A stretch of 64,000 nt of DNA from Pseudaminobacter salicylatoxidans (GTDB taxonomy: Bacteria > Pseudomonadota > Alphaproteobacteria > Rhizobiales > Rhizobiaceae): assembly GCF_003148475.1 (NCBI RefSeq), contig NZ_QGGG01000012.1, forward strand, positions 62,001 to 126,000. Direction: 5' to 3'. The position numbers were made by a program, and so were the translations under genes. The notes under the pieces were generated by a model. That model saw only the letters and a program-made list of their open reading frames with translations. It was not told where the DNA came from and searched no databases. This document shows, piece by piece, positions 8,716-18,238 of the stretch (the first letter of the stretch is position 1; each line of letters starts with the position of its first letter).

Positions 8716-9366
8716 TTAACCGGCCTGCCGGTTGGTTCCAAGCATCCGCAGGAACAGTTCGGAAAGATGGGCGGAAAGCCTGTCGCCATCCTTTTCATCA
8801 TTGGCGATTGCGTCATCCACCGCCCCGTGCAGCCCCTGAAACAGGACGATGGCGGTGAGGCGGGGATCATCCAGCTTCCAGGCTGCGGCCCGTGCGCCTG
8901 CCGTCAGCATCATGGCGAGGTCCGTCACAACGATATTTTCGCCCTTCATCTGCCGGAAATGAGGGCGGTAGTCGTGGAAAACCACGTCATGCAACTCATA
9001 GCCGTCCAGATAGGCGCCGACTGCGCTCGCGACCCATGCGTTCAAGCGCTCGGGCCAGTCTTCCTGCCCGCAGGAGTCGAGGGCCGTGCGGATGCGAGCG
9101 CGAAACCCTTCGATGAAGCGTTCGCGCAACGCGATCACGATCTCCGGTTTGGAGGCAAAATAGAGATAGAAGGTGCCCTTGGCGACGCCCGCGGCAAGGG
9201 TGATCTCCTCGACGGTGGTTTCCTCGACGCCCTGGGCGATGAACAGCCTTGCGGCGGCATCCAGCAGTTCGCTCCGGCGCACCTCGGAGGGCTTGGTGCG
9301 CGGCTTGGGCCGCTGCTTGCGTGACGTCCGTTGCCCGATGGGGGGCATTTCCTTGCCGTCCACCAT
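8716..9366 (-). CDS. TetR family transcriptional repressor of the adjacent efflux gene
   Basis: The start at 9366 (MVDGKEMPP) follows a GGGAGCGAGG site; the upstream extension (to 9432) is hydrophobic and unconserved. The N-terminal helix-turn-helix reads EEITLAAGVAKGTFYLYFASK, the classic TetR signature; the C-terminal part is the ligand-binding, dimerising domain. The gene diverges from a DHA2 efflux pump, and a palindrome-like sequence lies between them, so it probably represses the pump until the pump's substrate binds. Confidence 0.92.
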   Translation of the reverse strand: MVDGKEMPPIGQRTSRKQRPKPRTKPSEVRRSELLDAAARLFIAQGVEETTVEEITLAAGVAKGTFYLYFASKPEIVIALRERFIEGFRARIRTALDSCGQEDWPERLNAWVASAVGAYLDGYELHDVVFHDYRPHFRQMKGENIVVTDLAMMLTAGARAAAWKLDDPRLTAIVLFQGLHGAVDDAIANDEKDGDRLSAHLSELFLRMLGTNRQAG

Positions 9367-9433
9367 GCCTCGCTCCCTGATGGATAGTGCTATTTGAAGG
9401 GAATTTATAAAGATAATAAAGGAGTTGTCCATA

Positions 9434-9453
9434 TTGACTGACTGGTGGTCATT
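9434..9453. promoter_or_regulatory. Candidate TetR operator between the regulator and the efflux gene
   Basis: TTGACTGACTGGTGGTCATT resembles the TGACTGACTGGTCAGTCA-type palindromes used by TetR regulators of efflux pumps; the right half is imperfect (GTGGTCA). It lies midway in the divergent spacer. Confidence 0.45.
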
Positions 9454-9490
9454 GCCTTAACTCGATCTTTTCAACGCAGCGAATGATCCG

Positions 9491-10993
9491 ATGACCACCT
9501 CCCGCCGCCCCATGCTTGTTGCTGCCGTCTATCTCGGCACGTTCATCGCTGTTCTGGACGTCAGCATCGTCAATGTCGCTTTGCCCACGCTGCAGCGCGC
9601 GCTCGATACCGATCTTGCCGGCCTGCAGTGGGTGGTCGATTCCTACACGCTGTGCCTGTCGGCATTCATGCTGTCGGCGGGGGCCATCAGCGACCGCTAC
9701 GGCCGCAAGCGTTCGTGGATGATCGGTGTCGGCGTGTTCACGCTGGGGTCGGCGATCTGCGCGGCCGCGCCCAATCTCGCCGTGCTTCTGACCGGGCGTG
9801 TCGTGCAGGGCATTGCAGGTGCGTTGCTCATTCCGGGCGCCTTGTCGATCCTGGTTCAAGCCTTTCCGGACACCCGTCAACGCGCCAGCGTGATAGGCGG
9901 CTGGTCGTCCTTTACCGCGCTCTCGCTCATCGTCGGACCGATTCTCGGCGGCACGCTGGTCGATCTCGTCGGCTGGCAAAGCATCTTCCTGATCAACCTG
10001 CCGCTCGGCGCCATTGCGATGTTGCTCGGCGGCAGTTCGATGCAGGAAACCGCGCATCCCGAACATGCCGCACTCGATCCCGCCGGGCAGTTGCTCAGCA
10101 TCGTCTGGCTGGGTGCTCTCACCTTTGCGTTCATCGAAGCGGGTGAAGCCGGCTGGACCGCACCTTTGACGCTCTCGGCGCTTGCGGTGGGCATTATCGG
10201 GCTGGCGGCCTTCCTGACCGTCGAGGCAAGAGCCCGCAAGCCCATGCTGCCGCTTGGCTTTTTCCGCGATACAAGCTTCACCGTCACCAATGTTGCATCC
10301 TTTGCGCTCGGCTTTGCCTCCTACAGCAGCGTGTTTTTCTTCTCGCTGTTCTTCCAGCAGGTGCAGGGCATGTCACCGGTGATGGCAGGCTTGCACATGT
10401 CGCCGCAATTCATCGCGCAGGTTCTGGTAGCGCCGACGACCGGGCGGCTCACCGCGCGCTTCGGCCATCGCGTGGTGATGATCGTGGGCTATCTGCTTTT
10501 GGGCGGCTCGATGCTGGCTATGTTCCGGGTCGGCGCCGAAACGTCTTACGCCTATTTCGGCACGCTGCTGGCCATCACGGGCATCGGCACCGGATTGGCC
10601 ATTCCGACCACAAGCGCGGCGGCCATGCTTTCGGCGCCTCGCGAGCGTTCGGGCATGGCGTCGGCGATCGTCAACGCCACACGCCAGACCGGAACGGCCA
10701 TAGGCATTGCGCTGCTTGGCGCTTTCATGAGCCAGCGGGCCATCTGGCTGCTGACCGACGGGCTGGAACTTGCCGGCGTTTCCGGTGCCGCCGACGTGGC
10801 GCGGGCTGCGGTGTCCCGGCATGACTTTGCCACCGACGCTGCATTGGGCGAGAGCGGGGTACAGGTGCTTTTCCTCGACGCCTATGCGGGCGGCTTCCAA
10901 TTGGCGATGCTGGTCGCGGGAGCGGTGAGCTTGCTCGCGGCCATCCTGTTGCTGGTCGTCAGGTCGCGCCCGCAGCTGGCAACCGCGCAATAG
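9491..10993 (+). CDS. DHA2-family drug:H+ antiporter (MFS, 14 membrane segments)
   Basis: The 500-residue protein has the EmrB/QacA plan: motif D1 in the first segments (TFIAVLDVSIVNVALPTLQ), loop motif A after segment 2 (GAISDRYGRKRSWMIG) and motif C in segment 5. About 14 hydrophobic segments can be counted. It should expel hydrophobic compounds in exchange for protons across the inner membrane. No membrane-fusion partner gene (EmrA) is adjacent, so it probably works alone. Expression is likely controlled by the divergent TetR gene. Confidence 0.93.
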   Translation: MTTSRRPMLVAAVYLGTFIAVLDVSIVNVALPTLQRALDTDLAGLQWVVDSYTLCLSAFMLSAGAISDRYGRKRSWMIGVGVFTLGSAICAAAPNLAVLLTGRVVQGIAGALLIPGALSILVQAFPDTRQRASVIGGWSSFTALSLIVGPILGGTLVDLVGWQSIFLINLPLGAIAMLLGGSSMQETAHPEHAALDPAGQLLSIVWLGALTFAFIEAGEAGWTAPLTLSALAVGIIGLAAFLTVEARARKPMLPLGFFRDTSFTVTNVASFALGFASYSSVFFFSLFFQQVQGMSPVMAGLHMSPQFIAQVLVAPTTGRLTARFGHRVVMIVGYLLLGGSMLAMFRVGAETSYAYFGTLLAITGIGTGLAIPTTSAAAMLSAPRERSGMASAIVNATRQTGTAIGIALLGAFMSQRAIWLLTDGLELAGVSGAADVARAAVSRHDFATDAALGESGVQVLFLDAYAGGFQLAMLVAGAVSLLAAILLLVVRSRPQLATAQ

Positions 10994-11024
10994 AGCAGTC
11001 TGCCTGAGAACGGTTCGAGCCAAC

Positions 11025-11052
11025 AAAAAACCCGGCGCGAGGCCGGGTTTTT
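11025..11052. terminator. Bidirectional intrinsic terminator
   Basis: AAAAAACCCGGC, loop GCGAG, GCCGGGTTTTT: a perfect GC stem with A and T tails, between two convergent genes (MFS and aminotransferase). Confidence 0.9.
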
Positions 11053-11073
11053 CGTGTTTCGATTTGTTCTCGC

Positions 11074-12282
<1,209 letters not shown>

Positions 12283-12453
12283 TCATCTCCATTGCAATGG
12301 GGCGGCCTGAATTTCGGCCGCGCATGTCATGTCGGATTGTGCGGCAATTCGCAAGTGTCGCGTGGCGTTGGTCTCGTTTAATTCGCGCTGTGGCTGGTTC
12401 GGATCAATGTCCGCACAAGCCTCACATGCGTTAACAAGGAATAAAACCTTGGC

Positions 12454-13365
12454 ATGTCATTATCCGCCGTCAACCCGGAGCAAACAATTATCGTGTCGCG
12501 AAACGTCGGAACCGGCCGCATCATCCGACAGGACAACGGTATCGCAACCGGCTCCTGGGGCGCGTTCTTGCTGGAAACGGCATTCCAGCCGATTTTCGCC
12601 TTTCAGCCGGGGGAAAAACCCAGGCTGGTCGCCTATGAGGGGCTGGTGCGACCGTCGCTCGGGGGCGAGCGTATTTCGCCGATGATCTTCTTCAGCGCCA
12701 TTGCGGCGGGAGAGCGGCTTGACGTCGAAACGATGACGCGGACGCTGCATCTGCTCAATGGTGCGGCATGGCTGCCGCAGGATACTTCCATTTTCGTGAA
12801 CTTCGATCCCTCGCTGTTCACCGAGCGCGCGGTGGCCGACAGTGCGCTGCGCGACATGCGCCTTGTGATGGAGGAGGCGGGGATCGCTCCCGGCCGCGTC
12901 GTTTGCGAACTGACCGAGCAGAAGGCCCCCTCGGCGGCTGCGCTTCGCGCCTTTGTCGAGGCGCTGCGCGCCAACGGATTGAGGGTGGCCATCGACGACT
13001 ACGGCGCGGAGAACTCCGACATCCGGCGCGTCAAGGCGTTGCAGCCGGATATCGTGAAGTTCGACGCACAATGGATCGGCCGGCTGATGGTAACCGGGGC
13101 GGGCTTTGCGCTGCTGACCGCCATGGTTGAAAAATTTGCCGAACAGGGCATCACCACCGTGTTCGAGGGGATCGAGGAAAGCTGGCAACTGGAACTTGCC
13201 GAGAAGTCCGGCGCTTCCATGGTGCAGGGCTATGTGCTGGCGCGGCCGGAAATCGTGTCGCCGGGTTTTGGCGGACGCGTAAAGGAAGCGGCGGGCGCGG
13301 CGTCCGCGCGCCAGGCTCCTTCCGGCTCGACCGTGGCGCGTACTACCCGGAAAAAATCGTCATGA
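12454..13365 (+). CDS. EAL-domain protein with partly preserved c-di-GMP phosphodiesterase motifs
   Basis: The 303-residue protein is essentially one EAL domain with no sensor. The signature is altered to EGL (YEGLVRP, about residue 65), while FVNFDP, CELTEQ, IDDYGAENSD (the DDFG loop) and FEGIEE are retained. The DDYG loop and several metal ligands are thus present, so hydrolysis of c-di-GMP is possible but not certain. It overlaps the next gene by four bases (ATGA), so the two are translated together. Confidence 0.85.
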   Translation: MSLSAVNPEQTIIVSRNVGTGRIIRQDNGIATGSWGAFLLETAFQPIFAFQPGEKPRLVAYEGLVRPSLGGERISPMIFFSAIAAGERLDVETMTRTLHLLNGAAWLPQDTSIFVNFDPSLFTERAVADSALRDMRLVMEEAGIAPGRVVCELTEQKAPSAAALRAFVEALRANGLRVAIDDYGAENSDIRRVKALQPDIVKFDAQWIGRLMVTGAGFALLTAMVEKFAEQGITTVFEGIEESWQLELAEKSGASMVQGYVLARPEIVSPGFGGRVKEAAGAASARQAPSGSTVARTTRKKSS

Positions 13366-14171
13366 TGCAGGATCATTATCTGCCGGCGGTAATCGATCAG
13401 GCGATCCGCGTCGACGAGTTGGACATCGCAACGGGCATAGTCGGCGGATTTAGGATGGCCTGCGCCTATCAGCCCATCTTTTCGCGCTACAGCAATTTTT
13501 TGCGACCGTCCGGTCTTGCCGGCATTGCGGGGCCGGTTCCCGCCGATGCGTTCGCTGCGGCGACGGTGCAGGATGCCGATTTCGCTGCCATTCTGGGCAT
13601 GGCGCTGCTGATCCGTAATTACGGTCATACCGGAATTGCCGGGCTCGACCTGCATGTGAGTTGCAGCCTCGATCGGATCGCCAATCTTCTGCCGCTTCTC
13701 GACAGCCCCAGCACGGCGGGGTGGGAGGACGTCGCATTGGGACCGGAAAAACTGGTTTGCGAAATCGCTGGCGATGCGGAGCCTTCCTGTGAGATCCTCG
13801 ACGCGCTGGAAGAATTGAGCTGGAAAGGCGTGCGCATGGCGTGCGTCTTTGGCGGCGCGCAGCCTCTGACCACGACTGTCGATGCCGATGTCATTCGCCT
13901 GGAACGGGCCTGGTTCCGCAAGATCTGCGCCGAGCCGACCGCGCGCCTGCTGGGATCGATGATCTCGGTCTGGCATAGCCGTGGCCTCAAGGTGCTGGTG
14001 GACGGGATCGGCACCGCCGCGCAGCTTCGCATTGCGCTCGACGCCAATGCCGACCATTTTCAGGGTGATTTCCTTGCCTCGGCTGCGCCCGCAGGCGCCA
14101 TTTTCGATGACAGGCCGGTTCCGATCTCGGCAATTCTGGACGACGGCAAGGCAATCTCACTGCGTGGATAG
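13362..14171 (+). CDS. Degenerate EAL-domain protein
   Basis: The 269-residue frame follows the same plan as its neighbour (AYQPIFSRY at the N-terminus, LDLHVSCSLDRI in the place of FVNF, LVCEIAG in the place of CELTE, DADVIRLERAWF in the place of the KFD strand), but the EAL triad, the DDFG loop and the catalytic lysine/glutamate are gone. It is therefore probably not an enzyme and may bind c-di-GMP or its partner. The ATGA overlap with the intact gene suggests a catalytic/non-catalytic pair that arose by tandem duplication. Confidence 0.75.
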   Translation: MMQDHYLPAVIDQAIRVDELDIATGIVGGFRMACAYQPIFSRYSNFLRPSGLAGIAGPVPADAFAAATVQDADFAAILGMALLIRNYGHTGIAGLDLHVSCSLDRIANLLPLLDSPSTAGWEDVALGPEKLVCEIAGDAEPSCEILDALEELSWKGVRMACVFGGAQPLTTTVDADVIRLERAWFRKICAEPTARLLGSMISVWHSRGLKVLVDGIGTAAQLRIALDANADHFQGDFLASAAPAGAIFDDRPVPISAILDDGKAISLRG

Positions 14172-14302
14172 ATCCTGACCCGGATTTGCCGCACGACGTG
14201 CGCAATCTGTCAGCGGCGTTGAAGAAAGCTGCAAAACTTATCATTGGATGCCTGGTCCGATCCGCGCGATAACGCGACGGGATCGCACGACAAGGAGGCG
14301 CC

Positions 14303-14914
14303 ATGATCAGGATCTACGGGATGACCGAGAGCGGCAATTGCTACAAGCCGCGCCTCTTGCTGGCCAAGCTGGACCTGCCGTTCGAGCATGTCGAGGTGAG
14401 TTCACGCAGCGGCGCAACCCGATCCGCCAACTATCTTGCCAGAAATCCCAACGGCATGGTGCCGCTGCTGGAAATCGAGGACGGCCGCATGCTGGCCGAG
14501 TCCAACGCCATGTTGCTCTATCTGGCTGAGGGAACGCGGTTCCTGCCGGCCGACCCCTACCGGCGCGGACTGGCCTATCAATGGCTGTTCTTCGAGCAAT
14601 ACAGCCATGAGCCGTATATTGCGGTGCGCAAGGCGTTGCTGACCTTCCCCGAACGGGCAAAGGACGCGACACCAGAGCGCCTGGCAGTGACGCTGGAGCG
14701 CGGCAACAAGGCGCTCGGCGTGATGGAAAAGCATCTGGCGGGCAATGCGTTCTTCGCTGGCGATGCAATGAGTGTCGCCGACATTGCGCTCTACGCTTAC
14801 ACCCATGCTGCCGGGGAGGGCGGCTTCGATCTCGCCGCATATCCGGCCGTCAGCACCTGGCTGAAGCGGGTGCGCGCCGATCCGGGCCATGTGTCGATAG
14901 ACTGGCTGCCATGA
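14303..14914 (+). CDS. Glutathione S-transferase family protein
   Basis: The product has 203 residues with a thioredoxin-like N-terminal domain (IRIYGMTESGNCYKPRLLLA) and an alpha-helical C-terminal domain (FFAGDAMSVADIALYAY, the N-capping motif). The ESNAMLLYLAE segment is the glutathione gamma-glutamyl site. The candidate catalytic residue near the N-terminus is Ser10 or Asn11, not a clear tyrosine, so the class is uncertain. ATG follows AAGGAGG. It would conjugate or reduce electrophiles in the cytoplasm. Confidence 0.9.
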   Translation: MIRIYGMTESGNCYKPRLLLAKLDLPFEHVEVSSRSGATRSANYLARNPNGMVPLLEIEDGRMLAESNAMLLYLAEGTRFLPADPYRRGLAYQWLFFEQYSHEPYIAVRKALLTFPERAKDATPERLAVTLERGNKALGVMEKHLAGNAFFAGDAMSVADIALYAYTHAAGEGGFDLAAYPAVSTWLKRVRADPGHVSIDWLP

Positions 14915-14960
14915 AGAAGCCGGTTTGCTGGCTTTCTCGCCCGGCGCTTTGATCTGAAAT

Positions 14961-14987
14961 AAAAAAGGCGGGGAATTACCCCGCCTT
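14961..14987 (-). terminator. Intrinsic terminator serving the minus strand
   Basis: AAGGCGGGG, loop AATTA, CCCCGCCTT. The T run (six) follows the stem only on the minus strand, so it is the likely end of the cold-shock transcript, about 160 bases past its stop codon. Confidence 0.75.
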
Positions 14988-15147
14988 CGTTGTCCAAACG
15001 GACTGATCTGGAATTCATTGCCCAGGTCTGGCGGCTATCTGCCGCGTCAGGCTCCTGGTCTTGACCTCCGGCGCGCTTGACGCGCGGCCGCCAGTACATC
15101 CGTGACTTGCCGCGCGCTTTGAGCTTTCGGCCCAGCGCGCTTTGCGA

Positions 15148-15360
15148 TCAGCCGACCTTGGACAGAGATCCAGCAGCGGACTTGCCGGTGCGGCGGTCCT
15201 GCTCGATCTCGAAATTGATTTTCTGGCCTTCGACCAGATTGGAAAGACCAGCGCGCTCCACAGCGGAGATGTGGACGAAAACGTCCGCGCCGCCAGTGTC
15301 GGGCTGGATGAAGCCGAAGCCCTTGGTCGAATTGAACCACTTTACGGTGCCGATAGGCAT
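15148..15360 (-). CDS. cspA: CspA-family cold-shock protein
   Basis: The 70-residue protein is one OB-fold cold-shock domain. RNP1 is KGFGFIQ (about residues 13-19) and RNP2 is VFVHIS (about 27-32), both nucleic-acid-binding faces, and the N-terminal GTVKWFN is standard. It would act as an RNA chaperone. The promoter predicted about 150 bases upstream leaves a long 5' leader, as in other cspA genes, whose folding commonly sets translation at low temperature. Confidence 0.95.
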   Translation of the reverse strand: MPIGTVKWFNSTKGFGFIQPDTGGADVFVHISAVERAGLSNLVEGQKINFEIEQDRRTGKSAAGSLSKVG

Positions 15361-15510
15361 GTTTGTATTCCTTGCGTTTGCACGTTGGTTGACCGGATGC
15401 CAGATGGCCGAACTCCAGTCGTTAGTATCGAGATTTTGGAGATAGACGTCAGCAAACGCGACAGAATCGCGAGACTACCAGATCGATCGGCCGAAATATC
15501 AACAATCCCG

Positions 15511-15539
15511 ATATAGGGGTTGCCTGTCACAAGCACAAG
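15511..15539 (-). promoter_or_regulatory. Predicted promoter of the cold-shock gene
   Basis: On the minus strand CTTGTG and CTATAT stand 17 bases apart. The start site would be near 15504, giving a leader of about 145 bases before the ATG at 15360. The rest of the 15361-15745 gap shows no gene. Confidence 0.6.
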
Positions 15540-15745
15540 GGGCATCGGCAACAATCTTGGCGGAGGGGCGCAAGGCTATCCACCGGCATCCCCGACCGTA
15601 AAACGCTTGAAAACGCAGATCATTCCGGCCCAAGGCTCTATCCACCGTTTTCGGAAGCACTCTGCGTTTTCGCCATTCTTCCGGCCATTTCCGGCCATAG
15701 CGCGGAGACGCCGGCGGGGATGCACCGGCGCTTATGGAGGTGTTG

Positions 15746-16069
15746 GTGAAACGCGTATTGCTTGCCTTTTTCCTGTCGCTGCTTGCTGCCAAGGCGCAGG
15801 CGATTTCCCGTTACGATACTAAGGATATGAGTTGCGGGCAGGTGCAGTCGGCAATCGAGCGCGAGGGCGCGGTGATCCTGCGCTACCGCTCGCCGCGGGA
15901 CCCCTCCGCCTTGCGTTTCGACCGCTACGTGCGCGACCGGCAATTCTGCCGGCACAATGAGCGTGCCGAAACCACCCTCGTGCCTGCCGCCGACCGCAAG
16001 GCCTGCCCGGTGCGAGAGTGCCGCCCGGCGGAGCCGGGGCGCCGCCTGCGTCTGCCGAGCCGTCCCTGA
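15746..16069 (+). CDS. Small secreted protein of unknown function
   Basis: The GTG at 15746 follows GGAGG by five bases, a better fit than the ATG at 15734, which overlaps that site. The 107-residue product has a signal peptide (VKRVLLAFFLSLLAAKAQA) and four cysteines in the mature part (SCGQV, QFC, ACPVREC), suggesting two disulfides in the periplasm. Similar short Cys-containing exported proteins are common in Hyphomicrobiales, but I cannot name a function. Confidence 0.7.
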   Translation: MKRVLLAFFLSLLAAKAQAISRYDTKDMSCGQVQSAIEREGAVILRYRSPRDPSALRFDRYVRDRQFCRHNERAETTLVPAADRKACPVRECRPAEPGRRLRLPSRP

Positions 16070-16088
16070 TCCAGGCGGGTTGCGGCCC

Positions 16089-16670
16089 TCAGAAGGCGAA
16101 CGAACCCTGCGCGGACGGAGGTGGGCCGACCTGAACGCCTTCCAGATTCAGCAGCCTTTCCTTCGTGACCGAGCCGCCGGGAGCCGAAAAGCCGCCGATC
16201 TTGCCGCCCGCGGCGAGGATGCGGTGGCAGGGCACCACAATGGGCACCGGATTTTGTCCCAGCGCCTGGCCAGTTTCGCGCGCCAGCCCGGCATGGCCGG
16301 CCCGCGCTGCCAGTTCGCCATAGGTGACGGTTTCGCCGAAGCCGAGCCCTCGCGCGGCATCATAAATGGCGAGGCGAAAATCGTCCGCATCGCCCAGATC
16401 GACCGCAATGTCGGTAAAATCGACGGTTTCACCCGCTGCATAGCGCCTGATCGCCGCGACTGCTTCGGCGATGGCCGCCGGCAGTTGCTCCGCGCTCTGT
16501 TCCGCAGGGTGCGCGGCCTGCGCGCGCGGCAGCGTGGCCACAAGCCGCCTTTCGGTCGCGGCGCGGTCGCGCTCGGGCAGTTGCACCCGCGACAGGCCGC
16601 GCTCGCTCCAGGCAATGCCGATCCAGCCGAGAGGCGTTTCGAAGAGATGATAGGGAAAGGCGGAAGACAT
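16089..16670 (-). CDS. ogt: Methylated-DNA--protein-cysteine methyltransferase
   Basis: The start at 16670 (MSSAFPYHLFETPLG) follows an AGGAACGAGG site. The 193-residue protein removes methyl groups from O6-methylguanine in DNA by a suicidal transfer to its cysteine. The active-site PCHR motif lies in IVVPCHRILAAGGKIGGF, with the arginine-finger/helix-turn-helix segment GETVTYGELAARAG before it. The Ada N-terminal regulatory domain is absent, so this is the Ogt type. Confidence 0.94.
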   Translation of the reverse strand: MSSAFPYHLFETPLGWIGIAWSERGLSRVQLPERDRAATERRLVATLPRAQAAHPAEQSAEQLPAAIAEAVAAIRRYAAGETVDFTDIAVDLGDADDFRLAIYDAARGLGFGETVTYGELAARAGHAGLARETGQALGQNPVPIVVPCHRILAAGGKIGGFSAPGGSVTKERLLNLEGVQVGPPPSAQGSFAF

Positions 16671-16865
16671 GGGCCTCGTTCCTGATGCTTCCAGATTTGT
16701 ATCATGCAAGTGATCAAGTACAAATGGGGAACAAATACTTTTCCGCAACACTCTGACACATCTGTTGATCAGCCCCGTTGTCGTGGGCCGCGGCGGCAGG
16801 TTGCCCGCACCAGACGGCTCATGTAAGAGATTTTTCTCTGGGACGAGCCTTTTTAACGATTTGCA

Positions 16866-17726
16866 GTGAGAGCGGGTTTGCCGAATTTGCGGATTTTTCT
16901 GGCTATCGGCGTTGCGATCTCCGCAGCGAGCCTGTCAGCCTGCACCTCCACCGGCAATGGCGCGTCGCCTGAATTAGCTCTCAACGCCACCCCCGCGGAC
17001 GAGCAAAGCGCGGACTTCCCGCTTCCCGAAACCGTGGCCGTGCTGCCCACTTCCTACGCGCCTGTCGACGGCGCGCCGGTGCTGTTGGTGGCGCAGGCCG
17101 AGGGCATCCAGGGCCAATTGCCTACGCAGGTCGGTTCGGACCTGCCCGGCACGCAGGTCGCCTCGCTGGAGCCAATGCTGCCGGCCAGTGCCTATGCCGG
17201 CGCCGCCACGGCCGGGTCGCTCGCCGCACCCCAGCCCGGACCGGCGGAAATCGAGACGCTGATCGTCAAATACGCGTCCATCTACGACGTGCCGGTCGGT
17301 CTGGTGCGCCATGTGGTGAACCGCGAAAGCACCTTCAATCCGCTGGCCTACAACAAGGGTCATTGGGGCCTCATGCAGATCAAGCATGCCACCGCGCGCG
17401 GCATGGGCTATGACGGCCCGGCGCGCGGGTTGCTGGATGCCGAGACCAATCTGAAATATGCGGTCAAATATCTGCGCGGGGCCTATCTGGTGGCCGATGG
17501 CGACCACAAGCGCGCCGACAAGCTCTACCAGCGCGGCTATTATTACGATGCCAAACGCAAGGGCATGCTGGAGATCACCGGCCTCGGTAGGGATCGTCAT
17601 CGCATGCGCCGCCAGCCGACCGCGACCGATCCGACCGCGACGGCCGTGATCCCGGTTTCCGCGCCGGTCATAACACCGGACACCGCGCCCGTGCCGGCGC
17701 TGGCTTCCGTGACGCCCGGCGCCTGA
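16866..17726 (+). CDS. Lipoprotein lytic transglycosylase (SLT domain)
   Basis: The 286-residue frame starts at GTG. A lipoprotein signal with lipobox LSAC (cysteine near residue 26) anchors it in the envelope. After a Pro/Ala-rich linker the SLT/goose-lysozyme domain spans about residues 120-225; the catalytic glutamate is in NRESTFNP, followed by GHWGLMQIKHATARGMGY and NLKYAVKYLRG. It would cleave peptidoglycan glycan strands, forming 1,6-anhydro ends. The tail after residue 240 is low-complexity Thr/Pro/Ala. Confidence 0.9.
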   Translation: MRAGLPNLRIFLAIGVAISAASLSACTSTGNGASPELALNATPADEQSADFPLPETVAVLPTSYAPVDGAPVLLVAQAEGIQGQLPTQVGSDLPGTQVASLEPMLPASAYAGAATAGSLAAPQPGPAEIETLIVKYASIYDVPVGLVRHVVNRESTFNPLAYNKGHWGLMQIKHATARGMGYDGPARGLLDAETNLKYAVKYLRGAYLVADGDHKRADKLYQRGYYYDAKRKGMLEITGLGRDRHRMRRQPTATDPTATAVIPVSAPVITPDTAPVPALASVTPGA

Positions 17727-17744
17727 ACCGCCGGCGCGTTTTTT
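17719..17744 (+). terminator. Weak intrinsic terminator after the transglycosylase gene
   Basis: GCGCC and GGCGC can pair around the stop codon and are followed by six T (17739-17744). The stem is only five base pairs, so the call is tentative. Confidence 0.4.
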
Positions 17745-17817
17745 ACTCCGTTTCAGCATCGGCCAGGGATGAAGTTTTGCGGTGCGGCCTTGCGACCGCC
17801 CGCGGCAGTATCTCCGG

Positions 17818-18141
17818 CTATGTGCCCGTGCTCGACAGTTTCATGAGCACGATGCCGGACACGATCAGGGCTCCGGCTGCAAGGCGCATCAGGGTTGCGG
17901 CCTCGCCGAGCACGACGATGCCTACGGCGAAGGCGCCGACCGCCCCGATGCCGGTCCAGATCGTGTAAGCGGTTCCGAGCGGCAGCGACTTCATCGAGAT
18001 CGACAGAAGCGCGAAGCTTGCGATCATTGTGATGATGGTGATGGCGCTCGGCACCAGCAGGGTGAAGCCATCGGACTTCTTCATGAAGAACGCCCATACG
18101 ATTTCGAGAAAACCGGCAAGTGCCAGATAAATCCAGGCCAT
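17818..18141 (-). CDS. gdx: Guanidinium exporter, small multidrug resistance family
   Basis: The 107-residue protein has four membrane segments. The first carries the essential glutamate (AGFLEIVWAFFMKKSDGF), and the KSLPLGTAYTIWTGIGAVGA segment is almost that of E. coli SugE, now called Gdx, which exchanges protons for guanidinium. The functional unit is a dual-topology dimer in the inner membrane. The gene is directly preceded by a guanidine-II riboswitch, which independently supports guanidinium as substrate. It lies 97 bases behind the atpB-like gene on the same strand. Confidence 0.93.
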   Translation of the reverse strand: MAWIYLALAGFLEIVWAFFMKKSDGFTLLVPSAITIITMIASFALLSISMKSLPLGTAYTIWTGIGAVGAFAVGIVVLGEAATLMRLAAGALIVSGIVLMKLSSTGT

Positions 18142-18149
18142 GGCGAGGC

Positions 18150-18210
18150 CCTCCTTTCAGGGCCGGGCCGTCCCGGTCGTTCGATTGCGGTTGAGAGGTC
18201 GTCCTCTCGC
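18150..18210 (-). promoter_or_regulatory. Guanidine-II (mini-ykkC) riboswitch upstream of gdx
   Basis: On the minus strand, GAGAGG-ACGA-CCTCTC (18208-18193) and CCGGG-ACGG-CCCGG (18176-18163) form two stems with ACGR loops, separated by 16 bases, then AAAGGAGGG and the gdx ATG. Two ACGR-loop hairpins just upstream of the ribosome site define this class: guanidine binding to the two loops frees the ribosome site and turns translation on. Confidence 0.88.
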
Positions 18211-18238
18211 CGTTACGTGGAAGCGTTGCTGCGAACAG

